Positions 32,353-41,568 of a stretch of 64,000 nucleotides of DNA are shown in pieces. The DNA comes from Nocardioides sp. JS614 (GTDB lineage: Bacteria > Actinomycetota > Actinomycetes > Propionibacteriales > Nocardioidaceae). The stretch's first letter is position 1. Each line of letters starts with the position of its first letter. Under the pieces are notes generated by a model, which searched no databases, had not been told where the DNA came from, and saw only the letters and a list, made by a program, of their open reading frames with translations. The stretch is taken from positions 4,464,001 to 4,528,000 of the forward strand of contig NC_008699.1 of NCBI RefSeq assembly GCF_000015265.1. Reading direction: 5' to 3'. Both the position numbers and the translations under genes were made by a program.

Positions 32353-34515
32353 ATGAGCCTGGAGAGCCTGCCCTCGGACGCCGTCTCCAGCCGCGGCGAG
32401 GAGGTCCCGGAGGAGCCCTTCGACGTGGAGCCGCCGTACCAGCCCGACCACGACGAGATCGCCGCGGTCGAGAAGTACGACGACCGCTTCCTCGACCGGG
32501 AGCTCTCCTGGCTCCGGTTCAACCAGCGGGTGCTCGAGCTCGCCGAGGACAGCCGGCTGCCGCTGCTCGAGCGGGCCCGGTTCCTGGCGATCTTCACCAG
32601 CAACCTTGACGAGTTCTTCATGGTCCGGGTCGCCGGCCTCAAGCGCCGGATCGCGGCCGGGGTGGCCGTGCCGGCCGCGTCCGGGCTGATGCCGACCGAG
32701 GTGCTGGACGTGATCCTCTCGACGACCCGTGGACTGCTCGAGCGGCAGGGCCGGGTGTTCCGCGACGAGGTGGTGCCCGCGCTCGCCGCCGCCGGGATCG
32801 AGCTGGTCCGCTGGGGCGACCTGGACCGCGAGGAGCAGAAGACCTGCAAGCGGCTGTTCCGCGACCGGGTGTTCCCGGTGCTGACCCCGCTCGCCGTCGA
32901 CCCGGCCCACCCGTTCCCCTACATCTCCGGGCTCTCGCTCAACCTGGCCGTGCTGATCCGCAACCCGCGCACCGGCAAGGAGCACTTCGCGCGGGTGAAG
33001 GTGCCGCCGATCTTCGCCCGGTTCGTGCCGGTCGGGAACCAGCGGTTCGTGCCGCTGGAGGACGTGATCCGCGAGCACCTCAAGCGGCTGTTCCCCGGCA
33101 TGGAGGTGCTCGAGGTGCACACCTTCCGGGTCACCCGCAACGAGGACCTGGAGGTCGAGGAGGACGACGCCGAGAACATCCTGGCCGCGCTGGAGAAGGA
33201 GCTGCTGCGCCGCCGGTTCGGCCCGCCGGTGCGCCTGGAGGTCGAGGAGTCGATCGCGCCGCAGGTGCTCGACCTGCTGATGTCCGAGCTCGGCATCTCC
33301 GAGGAGGAGGTGTTCCGGCTGCGCGGCCCGCTGGACCTGCGCGGCCTGCACGACATCGCCGACCTGCCCCGCCAGGAGCTGAAGTACCCCGCGTTCTTGC
33401 CCTCCACCCATCCCCGGCTCGCCGAGGTGGAGTCGGCCGCGCCGGTCGACGTCTTCAAGGCGACCCGGCGCCACGACGTGCTGCTGCACCACCCCTACGA
33501 CTCGTTCGCGACCTCGGTGCAGCGCTTCCTCGAGCAGGCCGCCGCCGACCCGCACGTGCTGGCGATCAAGCAGACGCTGTACCGCACGTCCGGCGACTCC
33601 CCCATCATCGACGCGCTCGTCGACGCCGCCGAGGCCGGCAAGCAGGTGCTGGTGATCGTCGAGATCAAGGCCCGCTTCGACGAGGAGGCCAACATCCGCT
33701 GGGCCCGCAAGCTCGAGCAGGCCGGCTGCCACGTGGTCTACGGCCTGGTCGGGCTGAAGACCCACTGCAAGCTCTCGATGGTGGTCCGCGACGAGCCCGA
33801 CGGGATCCGCCGCTACACCCACATCGGCACCGGCAACTACAACCCGAAGACCTCCCGGCTCTACGAGGACCTCGGCCTGCTGACCACCGACGAGCGGATC
33901 GGCGAGGACGTCGCCCACCTGTTCAACAACCTCTCCGGGTGGTCGCGCAACGCGACGTACGACGAGCTGCTGGTCGCACCGGACTCGATCCGCACCGGCC
34001 TGGTCGACCAGATCCACCAGGAGGTCGCCCACCACCAGGCCGGGCGGCCGGCCCGGATCCGGCTGAAGGCCAACTCCGTGGTCGACGAGGCGGTCATCGA
34101 CGCGCTCTACCTGGCCTCCCAGGCCGGGGTGCCGGTCGAGCTGCTGGTCCGCGGCATCTGCGCGCTGCGCCCCGGCGTGCCCGGGCTCTCGGAGACGATC
34201 GCGGTGCGCTCGATCCTCGGGCGGTTCCTCGAGCACAGCCGGATCTTCTGGTTCGAGAACGGCGGGGACCCGACCGCGTGGATCGGGTCGGCCGACATGA
34301 TGCACCGCAACCTGGACCGTCGGGTCGAGGTGCTGGTGCGGCTGCCCGACGAGGACAGCGTCGGCCAGGTCGGCCGGCTGCTCGACCTCGCCTTCGACCC
34401 CGACACCATCGCCTGGGACCTGGACAGCACCGGTGAGTGGCGCCGCAACGACGGCGACACGCACCTCCAGGAGGCGCTGATCGAGTCGCAGCGGCGGCGC
34501 CGTACGTCGCCGTGA
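32353..34515 (+). CDS. ppk: Polyphosphate kinase 1
   Basis: PPK1 reversibly moves the gamma-phosphate of ATP onto polyphosphate. The 720-residue chain contains the N domain (RFLDRELSWLRFNQRVLELA), the head domain and two phospholipase-D-like domains. The autophosphorylated His is in RRYTHIGTGNYN (about residue 490), and MMHRNLDRRVEVL supplies the second conserved region. ATG at 32353 is used. A 30-residue acidic N-terminal extension precedes the usual start. The neighbours are phosphate uptake genes, as expected. Confidence 0.95.
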   Translation: MSLESLPSDAVSSRGEEVPEEPFDVEPPYQPDHDEIAAVEKYDDRFLDRELSWLRFNQRVLELAEDSRLPLLERARFLAIFTSNLDEFFMVRVAGLKRRIAAGVAVPAASGLMPTEVLDVILSTTRGLLERQGRVFRDEVVPALAAAGIELVRWGDLDREEQKTCKRLFRDRVFPVLTPLAVDPAHPFPYISGLSLNLAVLIRNPRTGKEHFARVKVPPIFARFVPVGNQRFVPLEDVIREHLKRLFPGMEVLEVHTFRVTRNEDLEVEEDDAENILAALEKELLRRRFGPPVRLEVEESIAPQVLDLLMSELGISEEEVFRLRGPLDLRGLHDIADLPRQELKYPAFLPSTHPRLAEVESAAPVDVFKATRRHDVLLHHPYDSFATSVQRFLEQAAADPHVLAIKQTLYRTSGDSPIIDALVDAAEAGKQVLVIVEIKARFDEEANIRWARKLEQAGCHVVYGLVGLKTHCKLSMVVRDEPDGIRRYTHIGTGNYNPKTSRLYEDLGLLTTDERIGEDVAHLFNNLSGWSRNATYDELLVAPDSIRTGLVDQIHQEVAHHQAGRPARIRLKANSVVDEAVIDALYLASQAGVPVELLVRGICALRPGVPGLSETIAVRSILGRFLEHSRIFWFENGGDPTAWIGSADMMHRNLDRRVEVLVRLPDEDSVGQVGRLLDLAFDPDTIAWDLDSTGEWRRNDGDTHLQEALIESQRRRRTSP

Positions 34516-34658
34516 ACCGGGGCCCGAACCGCACCCCGAATTCCTCCCGAGCCGCGCGTAATCCGGCTCACCACCGTCGCGCGACCCTCGCTTGCGCGAT
34601 CCGGCCACCGACCCCCTAGTCTGTTGCGCGTTCTCTTCCTCCTCAGCAGGAGTTATCC

Positions 34659-35276
34659 GTGGGTTTGAGATTCCGACCCGTCGACACGTCGTTCTACGAC
34701 CTGTTCACCGAGTCCGCACACCACCTCGTCACCGGGGCCGAGCTGCTTGCCGAGATGCTCAGCGAGGCCGCCGACCACGAGGACGTGGCCCGACGCATGC
34801 GCGAGGCCGAGCACAACGCCGACGAGACCACCCACGCGCTGATCCGCAAGGTCAACTCGACCTTCGTGACGCCGTTCGACCGGGAGGACATCTACGCGCT
34901 CGGGTCGGGCCTCGACGACGTGATGGACATGATGGACGAGGTCGTCGACCTGATCCTGCTCTACGAGGTCAAGGTGATGCCGCCCGAGCTCTCGACCCAG
35001 GTCGAGGTGCTCCAGCGCTGCGCCGAGCTGACCGCGGCGGCGATGCCGAACCTGCGGTCGATGCACTCGCTGGAGGAGTACTGGATCGAGGTCAACCGCC
35101 TCGAGAACACCGGCGACCGCAACCACCGGCGCACCCTCGCGAAGCTGTTCAGCGGCGAGTTCAAGACCATCGAGGTGCTCAAGCTCAAGGACATCGTCGA
35201 GTCTCTCGAGGAGGCGATCGACGCGTTCGAGAAGGTCGCCAACATCGTGGAGCAGATCGCCGTCAAGGAGTCCTGA
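34659..35276 (+). CDS. DUF47 / PhoU-like Pit accessory protein
   Basis: The 205-residue all-helical protein has two PhoU-like metal-binding motifs (REAEHNADETTH and DREDIYALGSGLDDVMDMMDE; later EEYWIEVNRLENTGD). DUF47 proteins are encoded next to Pit transporters and probably adjust their activity. GTG at 34659 follows CAGGAG. The stop is one base before the pit start codon, so the two genes are coupled. Confidence 0.92.
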   Translation: MGLRFRPVDTSFYDLFTESAHHLVTGAELLAEMLSEAADHEDVARRMREAEHNADETTHALIRKVNSTFVTPFDREDIYALGSGLDDVMDMMDEVVDLILLYEVKVMPPELSTQVEVLQRCAELTAAAMPNLRSMHSLEEYWIEVNRLENTGDRNHRRTLAKLFSGEFKTIEVLKLKDIVESLEEAIDAFEKVANIVEQIAVKES

Positions 35277-35277
35277 C

Positions 35278-36276
35278 TTGGACCTCGCGATCATCATCGC
35301 GGTCGTCGTCGTCGCCCTCGCGTTCGACTACACCAACGGCTTCCACGATGCCGCCAACGCCATCGCCACGTCGGTCTCCACCCGGGCGCTGACCCCGCGG
35401 ATCGCGCTGGGCATGGCGGCGATCATGAACTTCGTCGGCGCGTTCTTGGGCCAGAAGGTCGCCCACACCGTCTCGGACACGATCAGCCCGCCGTCGGGCT
35501 CGCACGGCCTGGTCATCGTGATGGGCGGGCTGGTCGGGGCGATCACCTGGAACCTGATCACCTGGTACTTCGGCCTCCCGTCGTCCTCCTCGCACGCCCT
35601 GATCGGGGGCCTGGTCGGCTCCGCGCTCGCCGCCGGCGTCGGGGTGTCCTGGGCGACGGTGATCGAGAAGGTCGTCATCCCGATGTTCGTCTCGCCGCTG
35701 GTCGCCTTCAGCCTGGCGTTCCTGGTGATGCTGGCGATCCTGTGGCTGTTCCGCCGGGTCAACCCCTCCAAGGCCACCCGCGGCTTCCGGCTCGCGCAGA
35801 CCGTCTCCGCGGCCGCGATGGCGCTGGGCCACGGCCTGCAGGACGCCCAGAAGACGATGGGCGTGATCTTCCTGGCGCTGCTGACCGGCGGCTACGTCGC
35901 CGACGGCGACGACCTGCCGCTGTGGGTGATCGCGGCCGCCGCGGGCGCGATCTCGCTGGGCACCTGGTCCGGCGGCTGGCGGATCATGCGGACCCTGGGC
36001 CGGCGGATCATCCACCTCGACCCGCCCCGTGGCTTCGCCGCCGAGTCGGTCGCGGCCTCGGTCCTCTACGTCACGGCGTACGCCTATCAGGCCCCGATCT
36101 CGACCACCCACACGATCACCTCGGCCGTGATGGGCGTCGGCGCCACCAAGCGCCTCTCCGCCGTGCGCTGGGGGGTGGCCCGCTCGATCGTCGCGGCCTG
36201 GGTGCTCACCTTCCCGATGGCCGGCCTGGCCGCCGCCGCCTCCTACTGGGTGCTGCACCTCATCATCGGCCAGTAG
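35278..36276 (+). CDS. pit: Low-affinity inorganic phosphate transporter
   Basis: This 332-residue Pit-family permease carries metal-phosphate with protons across the membrane. It shows the family repeats: FDYTNGFHDAANAIATSVST in helix 1 and the related QAPISTTHTITSAVMGVG near the end, plus GLPSSSSHALIGGLVG. It starts with TTG at 35278 directly after the DUF47 stop. It is convergent with pstB, with palindrome P2 between. Confidence 0.94.
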   Translation: MDLAIIIAVVVVALAFDYTNGFHDAANAIATSVSTRALTPRIALGMAAIMNFVGAFLGQKVAHTVSDTISPPSGSHGLVIVMGGLVGAITWNLITWYFGLPSSSSHALIGGLVGSALAAGVGVSWATVIEKVVIPMFVSPLVAFSLAFLVMLAILWLFRRVNPSKATRGFRLAQTVSAAAMALGHGLQDAQKTMGVIFLALLTGGYVADGDDLPLWVIAAAAGAISLGTWSGGWRIMRTLGRRIIHLDPPRGFAAESVAASVLYVTAYAYQAPISTTHTITSAVMGVGATKRLSAVRWGVARSIVAAWVLTFPMAGLAAAASYWVLHLIIGQ

Positions 36277-36318
36277 GCCGCGCGCGGCCCTCCGTGCGGT
36301 AGCCCCGAGGCCCGCCTT

Positions 36319-36383
36319 CGGTAGTCCCTGACGTTTGCGCTGTTGGGAGCGCTCCCAGCCCGCGCAACCGTCAGGGACTATCG
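36319..36383. repeat. Palindromic element P2
   Basis: This 65-bp copy has arms CGGTAGTCCCTGACGTTTGC / GCAACCGTCAGGGACTATCG and core TTGGGAGCGCTCCCAG. It lies between the convergent pit and pstB genes, where it could act as a bidirectional terminator. Confidence 0.85.
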
Positions 36384-36450
36384 TGGTCGGTCCGGCGAGG
36401 CCGGCGAGGCAGGCGCGGCAAGGGCTCGGGCCGGGACCGGCGGCGGCGGC

Positions 36451-37230
36451 TCAGCCGAAGCGGCCGGAGATGTAGGCCTCGGTCGACTCGTCGTCGGGGT
36501 TGGTGAACATCTTCGTGGTCGGGTTGAACTCCACGAGGTGGCCGGGCTCGCCGGCGGCCTTGAGGTTGAAGAAACCGGTGTCGTCGGAGACCCGGGCGGC
36601 CTGCTGCATGTTGTGGGTGACGATCACGATCGTGTAGTCGGTCTTGAGCTCGTGGATCAGGTCCTCGATGGCCGCCGTGGAGATCGGGTCGAGCGCCGAG
36701 CAGGGCTCGTCCATCAGCAGCACCTGCGGCTCGACCGCGATCGCGCGGGCGATGCAGAGCCGCTGCTGCTGGCCGCCGGACAGCGACATGCCGGGCTTGT
36801 TGAGCCGGTCCTTGACCTCGGTCCACAGGTTCGCGCCGCGCAGCGAGCGCTCGACCAGGTCGTCGGCGTCGGACCTCGACATCCGCTTGGCGTTCAGCCG
36901 CTTGCCGGCCAGCACGTTCTCGTAGATCGACATGGTGGGGAACGGGTTGGGCCGCTGGAAGACCATGCCGATCTGCCGGCGTACGGCGACCGGGTCGATC
37001 GAGGGCTCGTAGAGGGACTGGCCGTCGACCATCACCTTGCCCTCGACGCGGGCGCCGGGGATCGCCTCGTGCATCCGGTTCAGCGAGCGCAGGAACGTCG
37101 ACTTGCCGCAGCCGGACGGGCCGATGAAGGCAGTCACCGAGCGCGCCTTGATCGTCATCGTGACGCCCTCGACCGCGAGGAAGTCGCCGTAGTAGATGTC
37201 CAGGTCGGAGACATCGATGCTCTTGGCCAT
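36451..37230 (-). CDS. pstB: Phosphate ABC transporter ATP-binding protein
   Basis: The 259-residue ATPase of the high-affinity phosphate importer has Walker A GPSGCGKST, signature LSGGQQQRL, Walker B VLLMDEPCSALD and the switch His in IVTHNM. It is last in the order pstS-pstC-pstA-pstB, 37 bases after pstA. The M. tuberculosis equivalent is PhoT. Confidence 0.97.
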   Translation of the reverse strand: MAKSIDVSDLDIYYGDFLAVEGVTMTIKARSVTAFIGPSGCGKSTFLRSLNRMHEAIPGARVEGKVMVDGQSLYEPSIDPVAVRRQIGMVFQRPNPFPTMSIYENVLAGKRLNAKRMSRSDADDLVERSLRGANLWTEVKDRLNKPGMSLSGGQQQRLCIARAIAVEPQVLLMDEPCSALDPISTAAIEDLIHELKTDYTIVIVTHNMQQAARVSDDTGFFNLKAAGEPGHLVEFNPTTKMFTNPDDESTEAYISGRFG

Positions 37231-37267
37231 GGGGGTGGGTCCTCGTTCTCTCGTGCTGCGCAGGCCG

Positions 37268-38344
37268 TCAGCGGCCGGTCTTGGGGGCGAAGAAGCCGCC
37301 GACGACGCGGGCGACGACGTTCAGGAACATGACGATCGCGACCAGCACGAGGGCGGCGCCCCAGGCGTAGTCGGTCATCTCGTCGACGTACAGGCCGGGC
37401 TCGGTGATCGAGTAGAAGATGAACACCGGCAGCGTTGCCATCCGGTCGCTGAACGGGTCGAGGTTCGTGCTAGTCGTCAGGCCCGCGATGACCAGCAGCG
37501 GCGCGGTCTCGCCGGCCACCCGCGCCACCGCGAGCGTCACACCGGTGACGATGCCGGAGACCGCTGTGGGGAGCACCACCTTGGTGATCGTGCGCCACTT
37601 CGGCACACCCAGGGCGTACGACGCCTCCCGCAGCTCGTCGGGCACCAGCTTGAGCATCTCCTCGGCGGCCCGCACCACGATCGGCACCATCAGCACCGAG
37701 AGCGCGACGGCCCCGCCGAAGCCCATCCGGACGCCGGGTCCGAAGAACAGCGCGAACAGCGCGTACGCGAACAGGCCGGCGACGATCGAGGGGATGCCGG
37801 TCATCACGTCGACGAGGAACGTGATCACCCGCGCCAGCTTCGAGGTCTTGCCGTACTCGACCAGGTACACCGCGGTGAGCACGCCGATCGGCACCGAGAT
37901 CAGGGTCGCGAACGCGGTGATCACCAGGGTGCCCATGATCGCGTGGTAGATGCCGCCGCCCTCGCCGAGGACGCCGCGCATCGAGTAGGTCAGGAACTGG
38001 CCGGACAGGATGCCGATGCCCTTGCTGACCACCGTCCACACCAGGGAGACCAGCGGGATCATCGCCAGCCCGAACGCCGACCAGACGAGCAGCGTCGCGA
38101 CCCGGTCGCGGGCCTTGCGGCCGCCCTCGACGGCACGCGACCACAGCGGCAGGCCGACGACCAGGACCAGCCAGGCCACGAAGATCGCCGCCACCCAGCC
38201 GAACCCGCCGATCAGGGCGGCCAGGGCGCCGACGCCACCGGCGATCACGGTCGCGAGCGCGGGCGCGAGACGAGGCAGGGTGGCGCCGGTCAACGGCATC
38301 GACTGGCGCGGGCCCACGGGCGGCGCGGTCTGCAGGTCGACCAT
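37268..38344 (-). CDS. pstA: Phosphate ABC transporter permease PstA
   Basis: The 358-residue inner-membrane subunit has six core helices and the EAA-type coupling loop DELREASYALGVPKWRTITK. An extra N-terminal part (about 65 residues with two helices) precedes the usual core, as in other actinobacterial PstA. It is preceded by pstC with a 5-base gap. Confidence 0.95.
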   Translation of the reverse strand: MVDLQTAPPVGPRQSMPLTGATLPRLAPALATVIAGGVGALAALIGGFGWVAAIFVAWLVLVVGLPLWSRAVEGGRKARDRVATLLVWSAFGLAMIPLVSLVWTVVSKGIGILSGQFLTYSMRGVLGEGGGIYHAIMGTLVITAFATLISVPIGVLTAVYLVEYGKTSKLARVITFLVDVMTGIPSIVAGLFAYALFALFFGPGVRMGFGGAVALSVLMVPIVVRAAEEMLKLVPDELREASYALGVPKWRTITKVVLPTAVSGIVTGVTLAVARVAGETAPLLVIAGLTTSTNLDPFSDRMATLPVFIFYSITEPGLYVDEMTDYAWGAALVLVAIVMFLNVVARVVGGFFAPKTGR

Positions 38345-38349
38345 GTCTC

Positions 38350-39288
38350 TCAGCCCTTCCGGCCCCGGGCCGCGATCGCGCGGCCGAGGAAGTTGACGGC
38401 GAACGTGATGACGAAGAGCACCAGGCCGGAGAAGATCAGCGTCTCGATCTTCGAGCCGGACGCGTTCCCGAAGTTCAGCGCGATGTTGGCGGCGATCGTC
38501 GAGGAGCTCTTCTCGGCGGTGACCAGGTTGAAGGACACGAGCAGCGTCGGCGCGAGCACCATGGCCACCGCCATCGTCTCGCCCAGCGCGCGGCCCAGGC
38601 CGAGCAGCACCGCGGACACCATGCCCGAGCGGGCGTAGGGGAACACCGCGAGCCGGATCATCTCCCACCGGGTCGCGCCGAGCGCGAGCGCGGCCTCCTG
38701 GTGCATCTTCGGGGTCTGCGCGAACACCTCGCGGCAGATCGCGGTGATGATCGGCAGCGCCATCACCGCCAGCACCAGGCCGGCGGTGAACATCGTGCGC
38801 CCGGAGTTCGGCACCGGCCCCTCGAAGAACGGGATCCAGCCGGCCTGGTCCTCGAGCCACTTGTAGACCGGCACCATGTTCAGGGCGAGGAACTGGATGC
38901 CCCACAGGCCGTACACGACGCTGGGGATCGCGGCCAGCAGGTCGATCAGCCAGCCCAGGACCCTCGCGACCGGGCGCGGCGCGTAGTGGCTGATGATCAG
39001 CGCCACCCCGATGGCCAGCGGCGCGGCCACCAGCATCGCGATCGCCGAGGCGAGCAGGGTGCCGAACAGCAACGGCCAGACGAAGCCCCAGATGCTGTCC
39101 TTGCCGTACGCCGCCTCACCGTGGTTGCCCAGGGCCGGCAGCCCCTGCTGGAGCAGGAACACCGCCACGCCCGCGAGCGCGAGCATGATCACGATGGCCG
39201 AGCCGCGGCTGACGCCGGCGAACACGACGTCGCCGACGCGTCCGGTCGACTCCTCGCGGTCCAGCGCTGCTGGCTGCGTCACGCTCAC
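38350..39288 (-). CDS. pstC: Phosphate ABC transporter permease PstC
   Basis: The 312-residue inner-membrane subunit has six helices and the EAA loop HQEAALALGATRWEMIRLAV. The start is GTG at 39288 with a GGAG ribosome site. An attenuator-like hairpin lies between it and pstS. Confidence 0.96.
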   Translation of the reverse strand: MSVTQPAALDREESTGRVGDVVFAGVSRGSAIVIMLALAGVAVFLLQQGLPALGNHGEAAYGKDSIWGFVWPLLFGTLLASAIAMLVAAPLAIGVALIISHYAPRPVARVLGWLIDLLAAIPSVVYGLWGIQFLALNMVPVYKWLEDQAGWIPFFEGPVPNSGRTMFTAGLVLAVMALPIITAICREVFAQTPKMHQEAALALGATRWEMIRLAVFPYARSGMVSAVLLGLGRALGETMAVAMVLAPTLLVSFNLVTAEKSSSTIAANIALNFGNASGSKIETLIFSGLVLFVITFAVNFLGRAIAARGRKG

Positions 39289-39321
39289 CTCTGGATCTCC
39301 TGCTCGTCTGGAACACGTGGA

Positions 39322-39360
39322 GCGAGGGGCCCGGCCACCTTCAATGGCCCGACCCCTCGC
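39322..39360 (-). terminator. Attenuator-like hairpin between pstS and pstC
   Basis: GCGAGGGG-CCCGGCCA pairs with TGGCCCG-ACCCCTCGC around a short loop. Such a partial terminator would keep pstS transcript above that of pstCAB, as is common for binding-protein genes. Confidence 0.6.
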
Positions 39361-39382
39361 CCGACGTTACTGCGATTGATCG

Positions 39383-40495
39383 TCAACTGCCGATCTGGGC
39401 CACGATGTCCTGCGCCTTCGCGGCCAGGTCGCTCGACAGCGGGGCGGAGCCCGCCTCGGAGGCGGCCTGCTGCTGGCCCTCGTCGCTGAGGATGTACCCG
39501 GCGAACGCCTTGACCAGCTCGGCGGTCGCGGCGTCGTCGTACGAGCCGCAGGCGAGCAGGTAGGACGTCAGCACGATCGGGTAGACGCCGGCCTCCTCGG
39601 TGGTGTGGTCGAGGTCGAAGACCAGCTGGGTGTCGGTCGCGACGTCGGCTTCCGGCGACACGTCGAGGATCTTCGCGGCGGCCTCCGCGGACGGGGCGAC
39701 GTACTCCTCACCGACCTTGATGTTGGCCTGGCCGAGGTCACCGGTCTGGCTGGCGTCGGCGTAGCCGATGGAGTACTCCGAGTTGCCGATGGTCTGGACG
39801 ACACCGGAGGTGCCCTTGGCGCCCTCGCCGCCGTAGTTGCTCGGCCAGGTCTCCACCACACCGGCGTCCCACACGTCGCCGGCGACGGCGTCGAGGTAGT
39901 CGGTGAAGTTCTCGGTGGTGCCCGACTCGTCGGAGCGGTGCACCGCGTTGATCCGCTCGGCGGGGAGCTCGGCGTCCGGGTTGTCCGCGGCGATCGCCGG
40001 GTCGTCCCACTGGGTGATCGCGCCGGTCATGATGCCGGCCAGGGTCGCGGGCGCGAGGTTCAGGTCGTCGACGCCGGGCAGGTTGTAGGCGATCGCGATC
40101 GGGCTGACGTAGTCGGGAACCTCGATCACGGTCCCGCCGCACTGCTCCTGCGCCTTGGAGAGCTCGCCCTCGTCGTCGGTGAGGTAGGCGTCGCTGCCCG
40201 CGAACGGGAAGGCACCGGAGATGAAGTTCTCGCGGCCACCACCCGACCCGATCGGGTCGTAGTTGATCGTCACGCCGGAGTTGGCGTCCTGGAACCCGAC
40301 CGCCCAGGCGCCCATGGCGGCCTGCTGTGCCGACGAGCCACCGCCGCTGAGGTCGCCGGAGAGGCTGCTGTCGCCGTTGCCCGAGCCGCTGTCGCTGCCG
40401 GAGTCGCTCTCGTTGCCGGCGCCACAGCCCGTGAGGGCGAGCGCGAGGACGGCGATCCCGGGCACCACGGCCCGGCGGATGGAAGTGCGAATCAC
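39383..40495 (-). CDS. pstS: Phosphate-binding lipoprotein PstS
   Basis: The 370-residue lipoprotein binds phosphate outside the membrane for the Pst importer. It has a lipobox LALTGC with the lipidated Cys24, a Ser/Gly/Asp-rich tether of about 30 residues, and phosphate-site loops such as SDESGTTENFT. The start is GTG at 40495 after an AGGAG site. A PHO box lies about 80 bases upstream, so it is expected to be induced by phosphate starvation through PhoP. Confidence 0.96.
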   Translation of the reverse strand: MIRTSIRRAVVPGIAVLALALTGCGAGNESDSGSDSGSGNGDSSLSGDLSGGGSSAQQAAMGAWAVGFQDANSGVTINYDPIGSGGGRENFISGAFPFAGSDAYLTDDEGELSKAQEQCGGTVIEVPDYVSPIAIAYNLPGVDDLNLAPATLAGIMTGAITQWDDPAIAADNPDAELPAERINAVHRSDESGTTENFTDYLDAVAGDVWDAGVVETWPSNYGGEGAKGTSGVVQTIGNSEYSIGYADASQTGDLGQANIKVGEEYVAPSAEAAAKILDVSPEADVATDTQLVFDLDHTTEEAGVYPIVLTSYLLACGSYDDAATAELVKAFAGYILSDEGQQQAASEAGSAPLSSDLAAKAQDIVAQIGS

Positions 40496-40571
40496 TTCGA
40501 AGCTCCTGATGTCTTGTCGTCTAGGACAGCACCGAAGTTAGGCAGCAGAGGTGGACGGTTCCGGGGTCGTC

Positions 40572-40589
40572 GGTGAACGAGCGGTGAAC
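40572..40589 (-). promoter_or_regulatory. PHO box upstream of pstS
   Basis: On the minus strand GTTCACC-GCTC-GTTCACC gives two exact 7-base units with 11-base spacing, the direct-repeat form bound by PhoP in Streptomyces and relatives. Confidence 0.8.
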
Positions 40590-40665
40590 TCGAACCGCCC
40601 AGTCGGAAACCGCGAGCCGGTCACGAGACGGACATCACGTGAACTCGGCCAGAACCACTTGACCA

Positions 40666-41526
40666 CTAGTGTATTTGGTGCGTTTCGGTGGCGACCACCT
40701 TGCCCTGGCGCAGGTGCGCGACCAGCATCGCGCCGGGCGCCAGCTGCGGGTCGGAGACGCCGAGGGCGTCGAAGACCGCCGGCAGCACCGGCCGGTGGGT
40801 GCAGACCACCGCGCCCTCCTCCGCGGCGACCAGCTCGTCGACGACAGCCACCACCGACGGAGCGGTCGCGTCCTCCTCGCTCAGGCCGTCCTCGAGCTCG
40901 AGCTTCCAGCCCGTGGTGTCGGCGTACGGGCCCACGGTCTCCACGCAGCGCGCGCTGCTGGAGGAGACGATGCGGGTGACGTCGTACGCCGCCAGCAGCG
41001 GCACCAGCCGCTGGGCCTGGTGCCGGCCGGCCTGGACCAGCGGGCGCAGCCGGTCGTCCTGGCGCCAGGCCTTGCGCGAGCGGGCCTCGCCGTGGCGGAG
41101 CACCACGAGGGTGTGGGTCTTGCGGCGCAGCGGGCGGGCCTGCGCGAGGGTGTCGCGGTCGTAGTCGTAGCTCAGCCGGTCGACGGCCGCGTCGTACTCG
41201 AACCAGCGCACCTGGTCGATCTCGGCGTTCGGGCGGTAGCCGCTGACGTCGTCGGCGCCGACGACCCGACCGGTCCAGTAGGAGACGGCCTTCGTCCGGC
41301 CGCCGGCGATCGGGTAGCGCTGGCCGGTCAGCGGCGGGCCGAGCCGCACGTGCAGCCCGGTCTCCTCCTCGACCTCGCGCACCGCCGCGGCCGCGGCGTG
41401 CTCGCCGGGGTCGAGCTTGCCCTTGGGGAAGGACCAGTCGTCGTAGCGGGGCCGGTGCACGAGCAGCACCCGCTTCCCCGGACGGAAGACGACGACACCG
41501 GCGGAGAGCACGTCCTTCCCGGGCAT
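40666..41526 (-). CDS. Nudix hydrolase fused to histidine phosphatase (MutT1/SixA type)
   Basis: The 286-residue protein has an N-terminal Nudix domain (Nudix box GKLDPGEHAAAAAVREVEEE) and a C-terminal phosphoglycerate-mutase-like domain with the LRHGEAR phosphohistidine motif and a late catalytic His in VVCTHRPVL. Mycobacterial MutT1 has this layout and degrades 8-oxo-(d)GTP and diadenosine polyphosphates. It is directly upstream of pstS on the same strand, but about 170 bases and a PHO box separate them. Confidence 0.92.
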   Translation of the reverse strand: MPGKDVLSAGVVVFRPGKRVLLVHRPRYDDWSFPKGKLDPGEHAAAAAVREVEEETGLHVRLGPPLTGQRYPIAGGRTKAVSYWTGRVVGADDVSGYRPNAEIDQVRWFEYDAAVDRLSYDYDRDTLAQARPLRRKTHTLVVLRHGEARSRKAWRQDDRLRPLVQAGRHQAQRLVPLLAAYDVTRIVSSSSARCVETVGPYADTTGWKLELEDGLSEEDATAPSVVAVVDELVAAEEGAVVCTHRPVLPAVFDALGVSDPQLAPGAMLVAHLRQGKVVATETHQIH

Positions 41527-41568
41527 GCCGCTAGTGTCACACCACCCCGGCCGGAACAGGAGACCCAG

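Noticed and set aside
32326..34608. Long minus-strand frame antisense to ppk
   Set aside because: It is a shadow of an unmistakable polyphosphate kinase gene.
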